Assembly: GCA_018873245.2 (NCBI GenBank)
Contig: JAEMBT020000006.1
Coordinates: 10,313,855 to 10,377,854 of the forward strand
Source of the DNA: Archegozetes longisetosus
Taxonomy: Eukaryota > Arthropoda > Arachnida > Sarcoptiformes > Trhypochthoniidae
Length of the DNA stretch: 64,000 bases
Reading direction: 5' to 3'
Positions 35,801 through 48,508 of this stretch are shown in pieces. The position numbers were made by a program, and so were the translations under genes. How positions within the stretch are numbered: the first letter of the stretch is position 1; each line of letters begins with the position of its first letter. The notes beneath the pieces are model-generated. The model ran no database searches. It was not told the DNA's origin and saw nothing but the letters and a program-made list of their open reading frames with translations.

Positions 35801-36732
35801 TATTTACTTGGTTTTTTAATCATTTCGAGTGAATTAATTTTAATACTTTTGGTTATAGCTGAAGCACAACTGAATGAGTTGATTGGTCCTGGCTTTACTG
35901 AGAGGTGGTTGCACTGGAAATCAAAGAATGCCAACCAAACTGTCAATACTTACATAAAGAACGAGTTGGACAAATTATTAGTTCAGCACTTAAGTCAAGT
36001 GAGTTTTAGAAATATTTCGTACCTTCTAAACAATAGCGTATTTTCTATTTTGATTAGAAACAAAACCCCACTTTAGGCAATGATGAATTAACTGCAGTAA
36101 AACGAAATCTACAAAATCAAAGCATTGAAGTTGACTATGAAATGGTACTTATTAATATTGACTTAGACTCAGAATTGAAAACGATTTTCCACGTAATTCT
36201 AAATGACATTTTTTACTAATTTTCCAGATCAAACAGATATGGTTTCCTCTTTTTCGGTTGAATTTTTTAAAATCTGCACTGAATAGAGCGTGTGAATGCC
36301 GTAAAGGATTCTACTTATATCAACAAAATATCGAGAGTGAAGTGAGTTTATTACAGAGAAGCTTTCAATACTCTTATTTGATACCTTAATCTTCAAATAC
36401 AGTTATGCTGTGATGATGTTGTTCTTTTTTGGCGAATTCAAAGAATGTTAGCCATTACTGCTAATGCATTGAGGCAACAAGTCATGAATACAGAAGGAAG
36501 AAGACTTGAGAAAGAAATTAAAGATGTTTTAGATGATTTTAGTCAAGATCAACATAAAAAAACTATCCTTTTGACAGGAAGGAGAGTACAATTGGCTGAG
36601 GAATTAAGTAAATAATTTGTAAATTATGAAATGAATCTGAAATTCTTAAATATTTTCTCTCTTCTAGAGCGAGTTCGACAAATACAAGAAAAATTAGAAG
36701 AATTTATTGCATTACTTAACGCAGAGAAATAG
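32865..36732 (+). CDS. OPA1: OPA1, mitochondrial dynamin-like GTPase
   Basis: This is the inner-membrane dynamin that fuses mitochondrial inner membranes and shapes cristae. Fifteen exons: 32865-33170, 33235-33463, 33548-33684, 33743-34653, 34716-34831, 34954-35018, 35084-35160, 35218-35310, 35396-35624, 35684-35792, 35859-35998, 36058-36144, 36228-36341, 36403-36607 and 36668-36732. All phases agree and the product is 960 residues. The N-terminus is basic and hydroxylated, as expected of a mitochondrial presequence. A membrane segment lies near residues 84-100 ([13 protein letters not shown]). A coiled coil follows ([24 protein letters not shown]). The GTPase has GDQSSGKT at 293-300, DLPGV, and TKVD. 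The stalk and effector regions keep ENIYLPAAQ, [17 protein letters not shown] and [19 protein letters not shown]. No sign of damage. Confidence 0.97.
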
Positions 36733-36844
36733 GGAACTCGAATATTCCTAATGAGAATTAATTAATAATTATTTAGCAATATATATTGCTTTTATGCCTT
36801 TAGTTTTTTTTCTATAAATTGTATTAAAATTATGTTAAAGTTAT

Positions 36845-36850
36845 AATAAA
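36845..36850 (+). promoter_or_regulatory. Candidate OPA1 polyadenylation signal
   Basis: AATAAA lies 113 nt after the OPA1 stop codon and is followed by T-rich sequence. Confidence 0.5.
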
Positions 36851-38144
36851 GAATAGAATGTTAAAAATTGATTTAATTGTGTGAAAGGTTTTTTTTCAGA
36901 TTATTTCCTGGTAGAGTAATAATGAGACTAAAGTTTGCTTAAGCTTAACTGCTTAATTCAGTATTTATATTTAAAATATAACATTACGCTACTTATGAGA
37001 TTAAAATAAATGTTTATCTAAGCTATTTGTTTATATTTTAGAGAAAACCTAGTTTAAATAATCTGAGGACAGATTGATTATATTTTCAAATATCATCAAG
37101 TTTGAGAGACAGAAAGGAAGAGATTGTGCATTACAGTCAACACGTAAATTATCTAATAAATTGAGTCCTTTATGAAAAAGCCTTAAACATGAATTGGCCA
37201 CTGCAAGGTTAAGAATAGATGAAAGTCTGTGTACAAAACTTATCGAATTTCTTATCGATAGCTTTCAGTTTTAAAGTGTGTTTGACTAATCTATCACCTC
37301 TAACAAGCGAAGGAAATGATTAAATCATTTCCGCGACCGGTATAATACCGCGACTTAAATCAACTTTCAACTTTTACTATTTTTCACGCAAAACCTAAAT
37401 AGTTCGAACCCTATTCATACTGATCTAAAACTATTGGTATTGGTCTGAAACTGTGTTCCAACTTAGAATTATTTTGATGTTTAAAGCGATTATATTTGTG
37501 ATCATTTGATTGTAAGTAATGCTTGAAAAATAAAATTTGTTAAAAAGTGTACTATGTTCAACATATGAGCAGCTCAAAACCAAATTTATCTTAACTCAAG
37601 CCACACGTTATCTTATCATTATTTGTACCAAAATGCCTTTATATGCAAACAATGCTTGATTGTGTTTAACATATAAGCTTCATTTATCTGAAGACCACAT
37701 ATCAAAATAGCTTTGTACTTTATCCTCATTTGGTTTGTATTCAGGTAAAGTATTAGAATTACAAGTTTAATAGTAACTTATTTCATAGGTATTGTCAAAC
37801 TAAAAATATAATAATCAATTAATCAAAGTGCCACTTGAAAAATCTGTTCCTTTTTAGGTTAGGCTTGAAGTTCGAACCTAAATAGTTAAAAAATGATTGA
37901 AAACCAATCCCTCTCCCTATTCATAATTAATTATCATTTTAAAACTCTATTCCAATTAGAATTGTTCCTTTTAAAAGTAACACATACTTTAATCATTTAT
38001 TTTCTTATGAGTTCATTGTGAAAGCAGTGCTTACCAGTAGTTTCTAAAAGGACTTATAAATAAACAGATTATCAAACACGAGTATACTTTTAGAAAGTGC
38101 AATCCTATTTATTATATCGTTCAGTTATAATTATAAGGTTCTAC

Positions 38145-38368
38145 GTATACGTATGGGATAAATTGTCGCAAACCATTTAATCGTTAAATTAAAACAATTC
38201 TTCAGATCATTTTTGAGAGATCATTTATTGAATAGTGTTAAACTCCCCAAAATCATCGCAAATTCGATTACAATATTTGATAAATGATTTCTTTTTTGAG
38301 AAATCAAGATCTGAAGTATTGTTTTAATTTGACGATTAAACGGTTTACAATTAGGTCCATATGTATAC
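38145..38368. repeat. Long inverted repeat (hairpin-forming element)
   Basis: The left arm core at 38170-38208 (AAACCATTTAATCGTTAAAT then TAAAACAATTCTTCAGATC) matches the reverse complement of 38308-38346 at 36 of 39 positions by eye. Similarity continues outward through AATTGT to the GTATAC at both ends, and more loosely inward through GATCATTT / AAATGATT, with a loop of about 50 nt. It could be a fold-back MITE or the source of a hairpin RNA. It differs in sequence from the 300-bp element family. Confidence 0.8.
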
Positions 38369-39561
38369 TATGAGATAGATTACTCATAGTAATTTATTGT
38401 ATTCTAACTCAACGATATAGTTCACTAATACTCAGGGTTAAATCAGTTGAAAATTGAATTTTTCTTAATCAGAAGGATTAGATCTCGCAAGGAGAATAGG
38501 ATTTCCTACTGATTGTTAATGATAAAAAGTGGCACTATTATTATTTGATTATTGTAGATGAGTTGCAGTATTTTCAGTCTAACTCCCACTTTCCTAGTTG
38601 CATTTAATTTTTTTTTGTTAAATTTCCTTGCTTTAGGCAGTTATACAATTATACGTACGACAGTCTTAAATATTCTCTACAGTTTGGTTGAATTTCGACA
38701 AAATTCTCAGAAAATTTACATAATTTTTTCAGAAATAACCCTTAAACTGAGAGCTTGTATGTGAAAGAGAGACCTAAGTTGAAAACTAGAACAAAGTAAT
38801 ATAATATAATGAACTAATAAAAATATTGATCTGTTGATAAAACAGGTAAAGTTTAATAATCTAAAAACTCGTAGCTAGTGTTAGGTTAGTTAAGAGAAGA
38901 GAGTTTCATTGAAGCTGTGATAGCCAATGTGCTCTCTGCAGGTGTAGTAGAAAGACGTTGCCTGTACATTTAAACATTTTATCGTGAAAAGTTGTTATAG
39001 TGCACACTAACTGATGAGTCTGTACTTTAACTTAAAGCAGACATAAGAAGTGCCGCGCCTTGCCCCTACAAATATTTGCTCTTTTCTTACAATAGCGTAG
39101 TATTCAAATTATTTTTAATTCTCTTCGATTTTCACTTTTATCATAGACAAACTGATTCTGACCTATGACATACTAATTATTTTGTGCTCCAATGTCGTTA
39201 CGATAGTTTTAAATTGATACAATTACTAAACATATTTTTAGTTAAATCTATCTTTAACGTGAAAACAGGTATGTATTAAACAATAGATCTATTTAATAAG
39301 TATTATACTAGAAAATATAGTAATTATACTGCCCATAAGGACTTGTATAAACAATAAAACTAGAAAATAATAGTTATAAAGCCCTATGAAAGTTTTTTAG
39401 CACTTCAACGATTTTGTGCACAAACGCAGAACTGAGTTCTATACAACTTGTAATACTCTATACATTACTACTATATAGTAAACAACAACAAAACTTTCAA
39501 AAAACTGGAACCAGTTAGAAGTTGGAGTTGGCGACGTGGACCTTGGTCTTCATCAAAAGAC

Positions 39562-42500
39562 ATGTCGAAACCTGACAATAAAACTCATTCGCCAGTCAAT
39601 GAGACCAATGGGGAAGACAATGAACCTAAAGAAAATGACAAGTTAGCCGCCGAGGGAAATAATGAGGGCTTAGCTAAGAGAAACTCGAACCCTGAGAAGA
39701 AATCACGTTTAGAAATGATTGAGTCGAATTTCAAACGTGCTAAAAGTCAACTGGCGTCTAATCGACGCAATCAAATAATTTTTCTACTTGGAGTGATTAT
39801 TTTTGTGTTACTTTTATTGGTTCTTATATTGAGTATCAAATTAGGTACTAAATCACTTCCGTCTCAGCCCCACAAATGTGAAACAAGTGACTGCCTCAAT
39901 GCAGCCGCAACTGTTGTCGGTGCTTTTAATAAATCTGTAGATCCCTGTAATAACTTCTGGCAATTCGCTTGTGATGGCTGGATCAGTAAGAATCATATTC
40001 CTGATGATAGCGGCAGCTGGTCTGTCAGGGATCAGGTCACAGATAGTATACTACATGAGTTGAGACATTATATCGATCTAATACCTCAAGGCATTGATGA
40101 AGGAGATCCTCAATTCAAAGTTAAACTATTTTATTCATCATGTCTTAATGTTGACGATATTGAATATAGTTCCGTTTCAACCATTAAATATGACATTCAA
40201 GAAATTGGTGGTTGGAGTTTATTAAGTTCTTGGTCTTACCAGAGTTGGGACAGAACCAAAGTTATTGAAAGATTACACACGAAATATGGTGTCAAACCTT
40301 ATTTCAAAGTTTCTGTAGGGCCTGACGATCTCGATCCTAATCAGCCCTATATTATTAAGGTATTCAAATATTTTTCCAACTTCTCCATTCACTTCTAGTA
40401 ATTAATATAACTTTTCTATAGTTTCAGTTTGTCTTTTAAATATTTCCGATCTTATTCAACAAAAGTTTTTAATTTTTAAGCGTTTGCACACTATCACTCA
40501 ATAGTCACTTTTACAGATATTATCTTTGATTGTACCACAATGACAATCAACTTATTTTTTAATAAGTTTTACTTTTAATGTAACCTTAATCGTGTGCGAA
40601 CTAAGTATTGTTTTAAGGTTAATAATTATTTTCAATTCCAAGAGCAACTCATAAGAGCTTTTGAATAATCACATCTATAATCCGAACTTGGTGCTAATAA
40701 TTGAAATTTAACAGTTTTATTCAGCGTGAAATTTACAAATTGATGATCTCATTGATGTTATGCTAACTCATGCCTTTCTAATTAATAAATTATTATCTAA
40801 TAGATTGAACCCGCAGGACTCGGTCTGCCCTCAAAGAACTATTATTACGATGCCAAATATGAAAAGGTACTGTTAAAATTGAATGATAATTTAGTTAAGT
40901 TTACGTCAAATAAATGTCAATCTGTTTTAACAGCAAGTGGAGACTTACAAGAACTTTATGCGAGAATTAGCGAAACTGTTTAACGCGCAGTCCATTCAAG
41001 CCAATCAGTTCGCAGAGAGTATGTTTAATTATGAGAAACGTATAGCCGAAATCACTCCTGATTTGGAAGAATATCAAAACCCATCTGCTTACCTTAAGAA
41101 GCGATATTCCATTAGAGAACTCATGTCAATTGCTCCATCCATCAAGTGGATTAATTTGTTACAAAGTTATTTTCCAAACGCTCAGTTGAGTGAAAGCACA
41201 AGAGTTTTAGTGGCATTCGAACATTATTTCCGCAACATATCTAACATAATATCGACTACGGATAACGGGGCAGTTAATGATTATCTGATGTGGCGCTTCG
41301 TCTCTACTTATGCGCCGTATCTCTCAAAACCATTCCGTCTGATTCACAATGAATTTGTTCAAACAATGAATGGACTCGATTCTAATAAGTTGAATTTTAA
41401 AGAAGAGCGCTGGGACTTCTGTATTCGCATTGCATCTAAGTTCTTAGGACAAGCCTTAGGCTCCATGTTTGTCAGGCACAAATTGGCGACAAGAATAGAA
41501 CAATCAAATTCTGCGCAGATTAATATTATCAATTTCATTAAGAATTCAATTTTGGAGAGCACTGACTCTTTTATATGGGCTCGTAATGAAAATGCTCGCC
41601 ATCTTATTGATAAAAAAATTCGTCAGTTGGAACTTTTAATAAGTCAACCTAACTTCGTTTTGAAGGATGACATCAAAAAATATTATAACGAATTCATTGT
41701 TCAAAATAGCTTTTATCAAAACATTTTAAATGGCATTCACTTTTCTAACAGAAAGAATGAAATTTTGTTGAAGTCACGCACCTCCGTGTCAGATTATAGT
41801 TGGAAATTATTACCTCAAGAGGTTGATGTTGCTTATGAATATGCTAGCAACAGATTGATAGTTCCAGCTGGTTTCCTTCAGTATCCAATCTATGACATAA
41901 GTCTTCCTGCTTCGATGCAATTCGGATCTCTAGGATTTCACGTGACCGCAGAACTGTTGCGTGCTTTCGATTTGACGGGTTTACAATACGGACTGCCAGA
42001 CTTTAGATTATCAACTGAACAAACTTGGCTTCCGAGTGAAGAAAAACAGAATTTAGATGACAGACTTCAATGTCTGTCAGGAGAGTTACAGTACCTTTCA
42101 GAGAAAACTCAATCCGTATGTCTTTTTAATAGTTGAATAGTTGAAATATTTCATAAATTAATTTTGATTTGGTTGATTAGATAACTGCGAATTTGACACT
42201 ATCTCAGACATACGTAGACATTGGTGCATTGAAATTCGCTTATCAAGGCTACAAGAAATTTGTAGCTGAAAAAGGAGAACATGGACACTTGCCCGGAGCT
42301 TATTTAAATAATGATCAACTTTTTTACATGTCTTTTGCACAGGTATGTCCTATGTCTTCAAATTTACTGAAATCTAGTTTTTATGCTAAAACTAACTCAT
42401 TTCAAAACTTTTTATAGTCAATGTGCGAATCAGTGCGCCCACAAAAATCAATCGTTGCATCGGAATATCTAACCCGTCTTCCAAGTCAATTAAGAGTAAT

Positions 42501-42597
42501 GACAGTATTGCGTCAGTCAGAGAGATTCTCGGAAGTATTTGGTTGTGGCAAGTCATCACAAATGCGAGCCGAACAAACGTGTCACTTGTGGTCTTAG
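39562..42597 (+). CDS. M13 (neprilysin/ECE) family protein, predicted catalytically inactive
   Basis: Exons are 39562-40359, 40804-40866, 40934-42115, 42181-42342 and 42418-42597, giving 794 residues, the full family length. It is type II: a ~70-residue charged cytoplasmic tail, a membrane span at about 71-95 (FLLGVIIFVLLLLVLILSIKL), then the ectodomain. M13 landmarks are present: CLNAAATVVGAFNKSVDPCN with FWQFACDGW, FYSSCLN, GLGLPSKNYYYD, LIVPAGFLQYPIYD and a final CHLW that stands for the C-terminal CxxW. The zinc site is gone. The HExxH region reads TAELLRAFD, with Ala626 and Arg630 in place of the two His. The usual GENIAD reads SQTYVD, with Gln690 in place of the third ligand Glu. The substrate-binding NAYY/F is also altered (VAYEY). 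A receptor, binding or decoy role is possible but not shown. Confidence 0.92.
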
Positions 42598-43119
42598 AAA
42601 AATCAGTTAACAATACTGTTTTATTGAAACAAAGCATAATCCCAAGACGCTAAGTTTACTTTTAGGTGTTTGCGCGCGAATTATTTATGTAAATATGACG
42701 TTACTTTACTGTGATCACGTTGTCACTAATGCTAGCTTATTTTGTAATATTGTGAACTTGTTCACTCTTACTACTCATTCGACAACTTTTATTCATATTA
42801 AAACGACTTATTTTAGCGATTTTGATTCCATAGTATTGGGTGTAATTTATTTTTTACTCGCGTAAAGTATTTTGAATCAAATAGTTTTATAAGATATTAA
42901 AATACTAAAAGCGCACATTGGTGCTCAACTTAAACAATCTAAGAAAGTTCATTCACCTTTACGAAAGTTATGATTAAATCACTTTTACTTAATAGAAACA
43001 ATTTCAATAATCACTTCATTAAATTCCATTAAACTTATATTTTGTATTTTATTCAAATTTAATTAATAAAAAACTATTTTATACTACAAGCTAATCGATC
43101 TAAATGAGTTGTTTAAATA
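42598..43119. other. Convergent 3' flank, M13 gene / mRpL20
   Basis: This is the shared 3' region of two convergent genes, with AATAAA signals on both strands near 43048-43070. No gene seen. Confidence 0.6.
43048..43053 (-). promoter_or_regulatory. Candidate mRpL20 polyadenylation signal
   Basis: TTTATT on the + strand reads AATAAA on the minus strand, 67 nt past the mRpL20 stop. A + strand AATAAA at about 43065-43070 could serve the M13 gene. Confidence 0.45.
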
Positions 43120-43835
43120 TTAAAGCATTCCTCGAGTGACTATTCCTTCGGGAACTTTAGTATTTTGTGCAATCTCTGAATCTCCTTCTTCATGGAACTT
43201 TGCTTTCGCCAAGTCGACCAAACTCTGAATTGTAATCAGTTTCAATCAAATATAAGTTAAACGATATGCTACTCAATAGAACTGACCTTAAAGGTTCGCG
43301 GCTCATAAGCAGCCAAATTGGCCAACGATTGACGATTTAGTTCGAGACCAGACTATTTCAATAATTGATTAAACAATTATTTGAATTAGTAAAAAGTTAT
43401 TTGAATTAACAAAACTTCAAAAGCAAATCAACAATCAATTGAATACTTTAAGCAACGAGGACGTGAAGTATTCATATTTGAAACCGTGTTCTTCAACTGC
43501 TCCTAAAATTCTTTGCGAATACAAATCTTGAATCATTTTAGTTCTCATTCGCCTGTATTTGATTTGATACTCCATTGATTTTGTCCATTTGCCGATTGCT
43601 GTTCGCCAACAGTTTCGGTTTCGGCCATAGAGGTGCTGTCAATTCAATCAATTATTGGTTGCAATTAATATAAATCTTATTTAATTATAATTGATATGGC
43701 AATTAACTAATGGGTTACTACGATTATTATTGATTATTAATAATAATAATGAATGCAAACCCCAGTCATCCTAAAGAGTGCAACTCTTTTGAAGTAAACA
43801 GTTCTTCGTTCAGACCTTCTTAACCAAAAGGGCAT
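43120..43835 (-). CDS. mRpL20: Mitochondrial large ribosomal subunit protein bL20m
   Basis: This is a structural protein of the mitochondrial large ribosomal subunit. Exons are 43835-43761, 43635-43447, 43352-43287 and 43224-43120, all in phase 0, for 144 residues (human 149). The first exon (MPFWLRRSERRTVYFKRVAL) leads into HLYGRNRNCWRTAIGKW, which matches the conserved L20 GRKxRCY segment. RMRTKMIQDLYSQRI, EEHGFKYEYF, LELNRQSLANLAAYEPRTFK and SLVDLAKAKF follow the family order. It is divergent from NOC2, with 492 nt between ATG codons. Confidence 0.9.
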
Positions 43836-44327
43836 ATATTTGAAACAAGCTGATGTAAGGAATACCATTTTATTTAATTGTAAAACTATTTGTTTCAATT
43901 TAATGAACAATCAAATTATTTCTTAAGATGTTTCCACAAACAAATCGAATAATGCTTTTTTACTTATTTATCTTATTTTCTCTAAATTTCGCTTCAGTAA
44001 AAATTACGTCATATTTGACGATAATTTGAAAAATTATATTTAAATGCTTAGAGACTATAATATCCTAAATTAAAACTGAAATTTTCATTTTTTAAGCCTT
44101 TTCCGTATTTTTGCGAGCAAATTTTATTTTTAAGAACCAAATATAACCAAAACTTAAACAATTAGATACAACATTAGTGAAGAGTGGACGAAATGAATGC
44201 ACCTTTGATGACATCATTTATTTGTTTGTTTTCAGATTTTTAAAATGCAATATTAATTTGAAAGCACGTGTCGTCCACTAAAGCGTTTGTAAATTGTAAT
44301 AAACTTGAAATAGTTTTGATTAATATT

Positions 44328-46841
44328 ATGTCCAAAATGTCTAAAATTAAAATTCAAAAGAAATCAAATAAACATAAACTAAAATCTAATAAGAAGAAAG
44401 TTCTCAAAAAGAAAATAAGATTTGACTTAAGTCAAAATGAGGAAAAGGAATTTGAAGAACCACCAAACGATTCGTCAGATGTTGACAAGAGTTTAGATGA
44501 AGAGAAACAATCAGATGATGACAGCGACGGTGGAGTAAATGATATCGTGGGCCATAAGAAATCTCTTGAAAAGTTGAAGGAAAAAGATCCAGAATTTTAT
44601 GAGTTTTTGCAACAAAACGATAGACAATTGCTTGATTTTCACGATAAAGAAAGTGATGAAGATTTAGAGGACTTGGACGAAGATAACGATCTGGATGAAC
44701 CTCACGATGGAATACAAGCAGGCAACAAGTTGACACTTAAGGAAATTGACGAATGGAGTGATAAACTCAATGAAAAAGCAGACCTCGACACCATTAAAAC
44801 AGTTATTAAATGGTTTAGAATTGCTGTCAATCAAACGAGTGATGAGTCTGAGACTCAAGTCATGAGTACTGAAGTATTCAATGCTATCGTAAACGTCTGT
44901 CTTATAGACTTGCTGCCAGCTATTCACAAGTTCTTAAGATTACAACAAATATCAGCTGATAAGTCTTCAAACGAGACCAAAATGATTGATCCGACGAAGT
45001 CTCGCCACTGGAAAAAAGTTATTTCAATAATGAAATCCTATTTGACGGATGTCGTTAAAATGCTTAGTGTTGTCTCGGATTCATCAGTTAAAGCAACCCT
45101 TCTCAGACATATTCTTCATTTAATTCCATTCTATATAACTTTTCCTCATTTAACTAAGCGAGTTCTCAAGCAGGCTATCGAATTATGGAGCGAAAGTGAA
45201 GAAAAAAATCGCGTTCTTTCATTTTTGTGCATTCTAAGACTAATGAGAACCCAAGAACAATCAATGCTTAGCTTTATATTAAAGGTATTCAACTCAATAC
45301 TAACTCATTCTTTGAATAATTGATTAATAGTCATAATTGAATTTGTTAGAAACTATACATTGCTTATGTCAAGAATTGCAAATTTACAACTGATTCGAGT
45401 TGGCCTTTGATTAATTTTATGAAACAATCATTAGTTGAATTGTATTCATTGGACCAAAGTGTCGCATATCAACACTCATTCATCTTCATTAAACAGCTCG
45501 CTATCAATTTGAGAACTGCTTTAACTGTTAAAAAGAAGGTAAACATATTTGATTTGTGACTGTCAAGTTAATTTTCAAATAAATAATGAAATGATATTGA
45601 TTCAGGAATCCTATAGAACGGTTTATAACTGGCAATATTTGCATTCAGTTTTATTGTGGACACAATTATTATGTTCTCTCAATACCAGTGATGAGCTGAA
45701 GCCATTAATATGTCCACTAGTTAACGTTATAATTGGAACAATTAAGTGAGTAGATATTGTATTAGTGTATTTGTAAAATTAATGCCTTAATTGGTTTACA
45801 GACTCGTACCTTCACCTAAATTTTTTCCGTTGAGATTTCATCTCATAAAAGCTTTAATTAAGTTGTCCGACGAAACAAATACTTTTATTCCAGTCTTACC
45901 GTTGATCACTGAGGTATCAAAATTAAATAAGTTCTTAAATTGTCAAGTCTTTAAGTTTTATTTCTTATTTCAGGTTTTCGATCATTTGGATAATGTTAGG
46001 AAACACAAAGCCAATGAGAAAAAACGATCAACTTTGAAGTATTGATAAAAGTGCCTAAATTGAATAGTTCTGATTTTGAATTCAGGAATGCTGTTATTAA
46101 TAAAGTTTATGATTTGATTTTGTATTATTTGTCAACTCAATCATATCGTATTGGCTTCCCTGAATTAGTTCAAGTTTCACTTCTAAAGGTTGTTATCATT
46201 TAAGTTCTACAGATTTTTGTCTTTGCTCTAATTTTATTTTTAAAATATGTTAATTTTCTCGTAGATAAGAAAGTTTCTGAAGAGTTGTCATATTGTACAA
46301 CATAATCAACTTTTGAAGCAGCTATTGGAGAAAATAGAAGAGAACTGCAGATTAATAAACGAAAAGAGACGAAATGTTACTTTTGTCATTACAGACACAT
46401 TATCTATTGTAAGTATTCGGTTATCAAATTTGATGTTTATGCTTAAATCCATTCATGTTGAATCTATTTATAAATACAGGACTCATGGGAACGAGAACTC
46501 AAAGCAGACGGAACTCCACTCATTAAATTCTATAATCAACTCAAGAAAATTAAGTCAGAAAAAGAATCTTCTGAAAAGATTTTAGCCAATGATTCGGTGT
46601 TAGAAAAGAATGATTTATCGAATGTATCAGCAGATGGAAAGCTTAACAAGAAACAGGATAAGAAAAGTGCTCTGAAAAGAAAAAATTCCGAATCAAATGA
46701 GGAGATAAAGAATGAAAATAAGCCAAACAAAGCTAAAAAATCGAAGAAATCGAAGAAAGGAAATCAAATGATGCCAATAAAAAGCCAGAACTGTTTGCTT
46801 TGGACGAAGCTTTCGATTTGTCTTCTGATGAAAACGATTGA
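44328..46841 (+). CDS. NOC2L: Nucleolar complex protein 2 (NOC2/NOC2L), two apparent one-base gaps
   Basis: NOC2 acts with NOC1/NOC3 in nucleolar maturation and export of pre-60S ribosomes. Exons are 44328-45284, 45350-45538, 45606-45745, 45802-45913, 45974-46188, 46265-46408 and 46480-46841. The N-terminus is Lys-rich then acidic. DPEFYEFLQQNDRQLLDFH, RHWKKVISIMKSYLTDVVKM, CKFTTDSSWPLINFMKQSL, YQHSFIFIKQLAINLR and YRIGFPELVQVSLLK are family landmarks. Exon 5 is 215 nt and breaks frame at the A6 run 46019-46024: the exon before and after, and the following exon's phase, need one more base. A second A6 run at 46735-46740 would, with one more base, lead to an acidic end (LFALDEAFDLSSDEND) instead of the unlike tail ending at 46854. 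Either assembly errors in A-runs or real damage. The ATG at 44328 is preferred to the GTG at 44268. Confidence 0.9.

Positions 46842-48508
<1,667 letters not shown>

Larger units (their letters stand above)
36733..39561. other. Intergenic region OPA1 to neprilysin-like gene
   Basis: OPA1 and the next gene are co-directional. This 2.8-kb stretch holds an OPA1 poly(A) signal, two adjacent short palindromes (37312-37353) and a long inverted repeat (38145-38368). An open frame at 38558-38764 is hydrophobic and unrecognised. No gene supported. Confidence 0.6.

Noticed and set aside
37395-37412. GTTCGAACC, resembling a tRNA T-loop (also near 37868)
   Set aside because: No acceptor stem, D-arm or anticodon arm can be laid out at the right distances on either strand.
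38558-38764. Hydrophobic 68-codon frame starting at ATG
   Set aside because: No similarity, no splice-site support and T-rich composition. Less compact and less motif-like than the 29932 candidate.
40360-40803. Possible missing exon in the first M13 intron (444 nt)
   Set aside because: Residues on both sides (QPYIIK and IEPAGLGLPSKNYY) are adjacent in the family, so nothing is missing.
44268-44327. Twenty extra codons at the NOC2 N-terminus (GTG start)
   Set aside because: GTG is not a normal eukaryotic start; the ATG at 44328 begins the Lys-rich N-terminus typical of the family.
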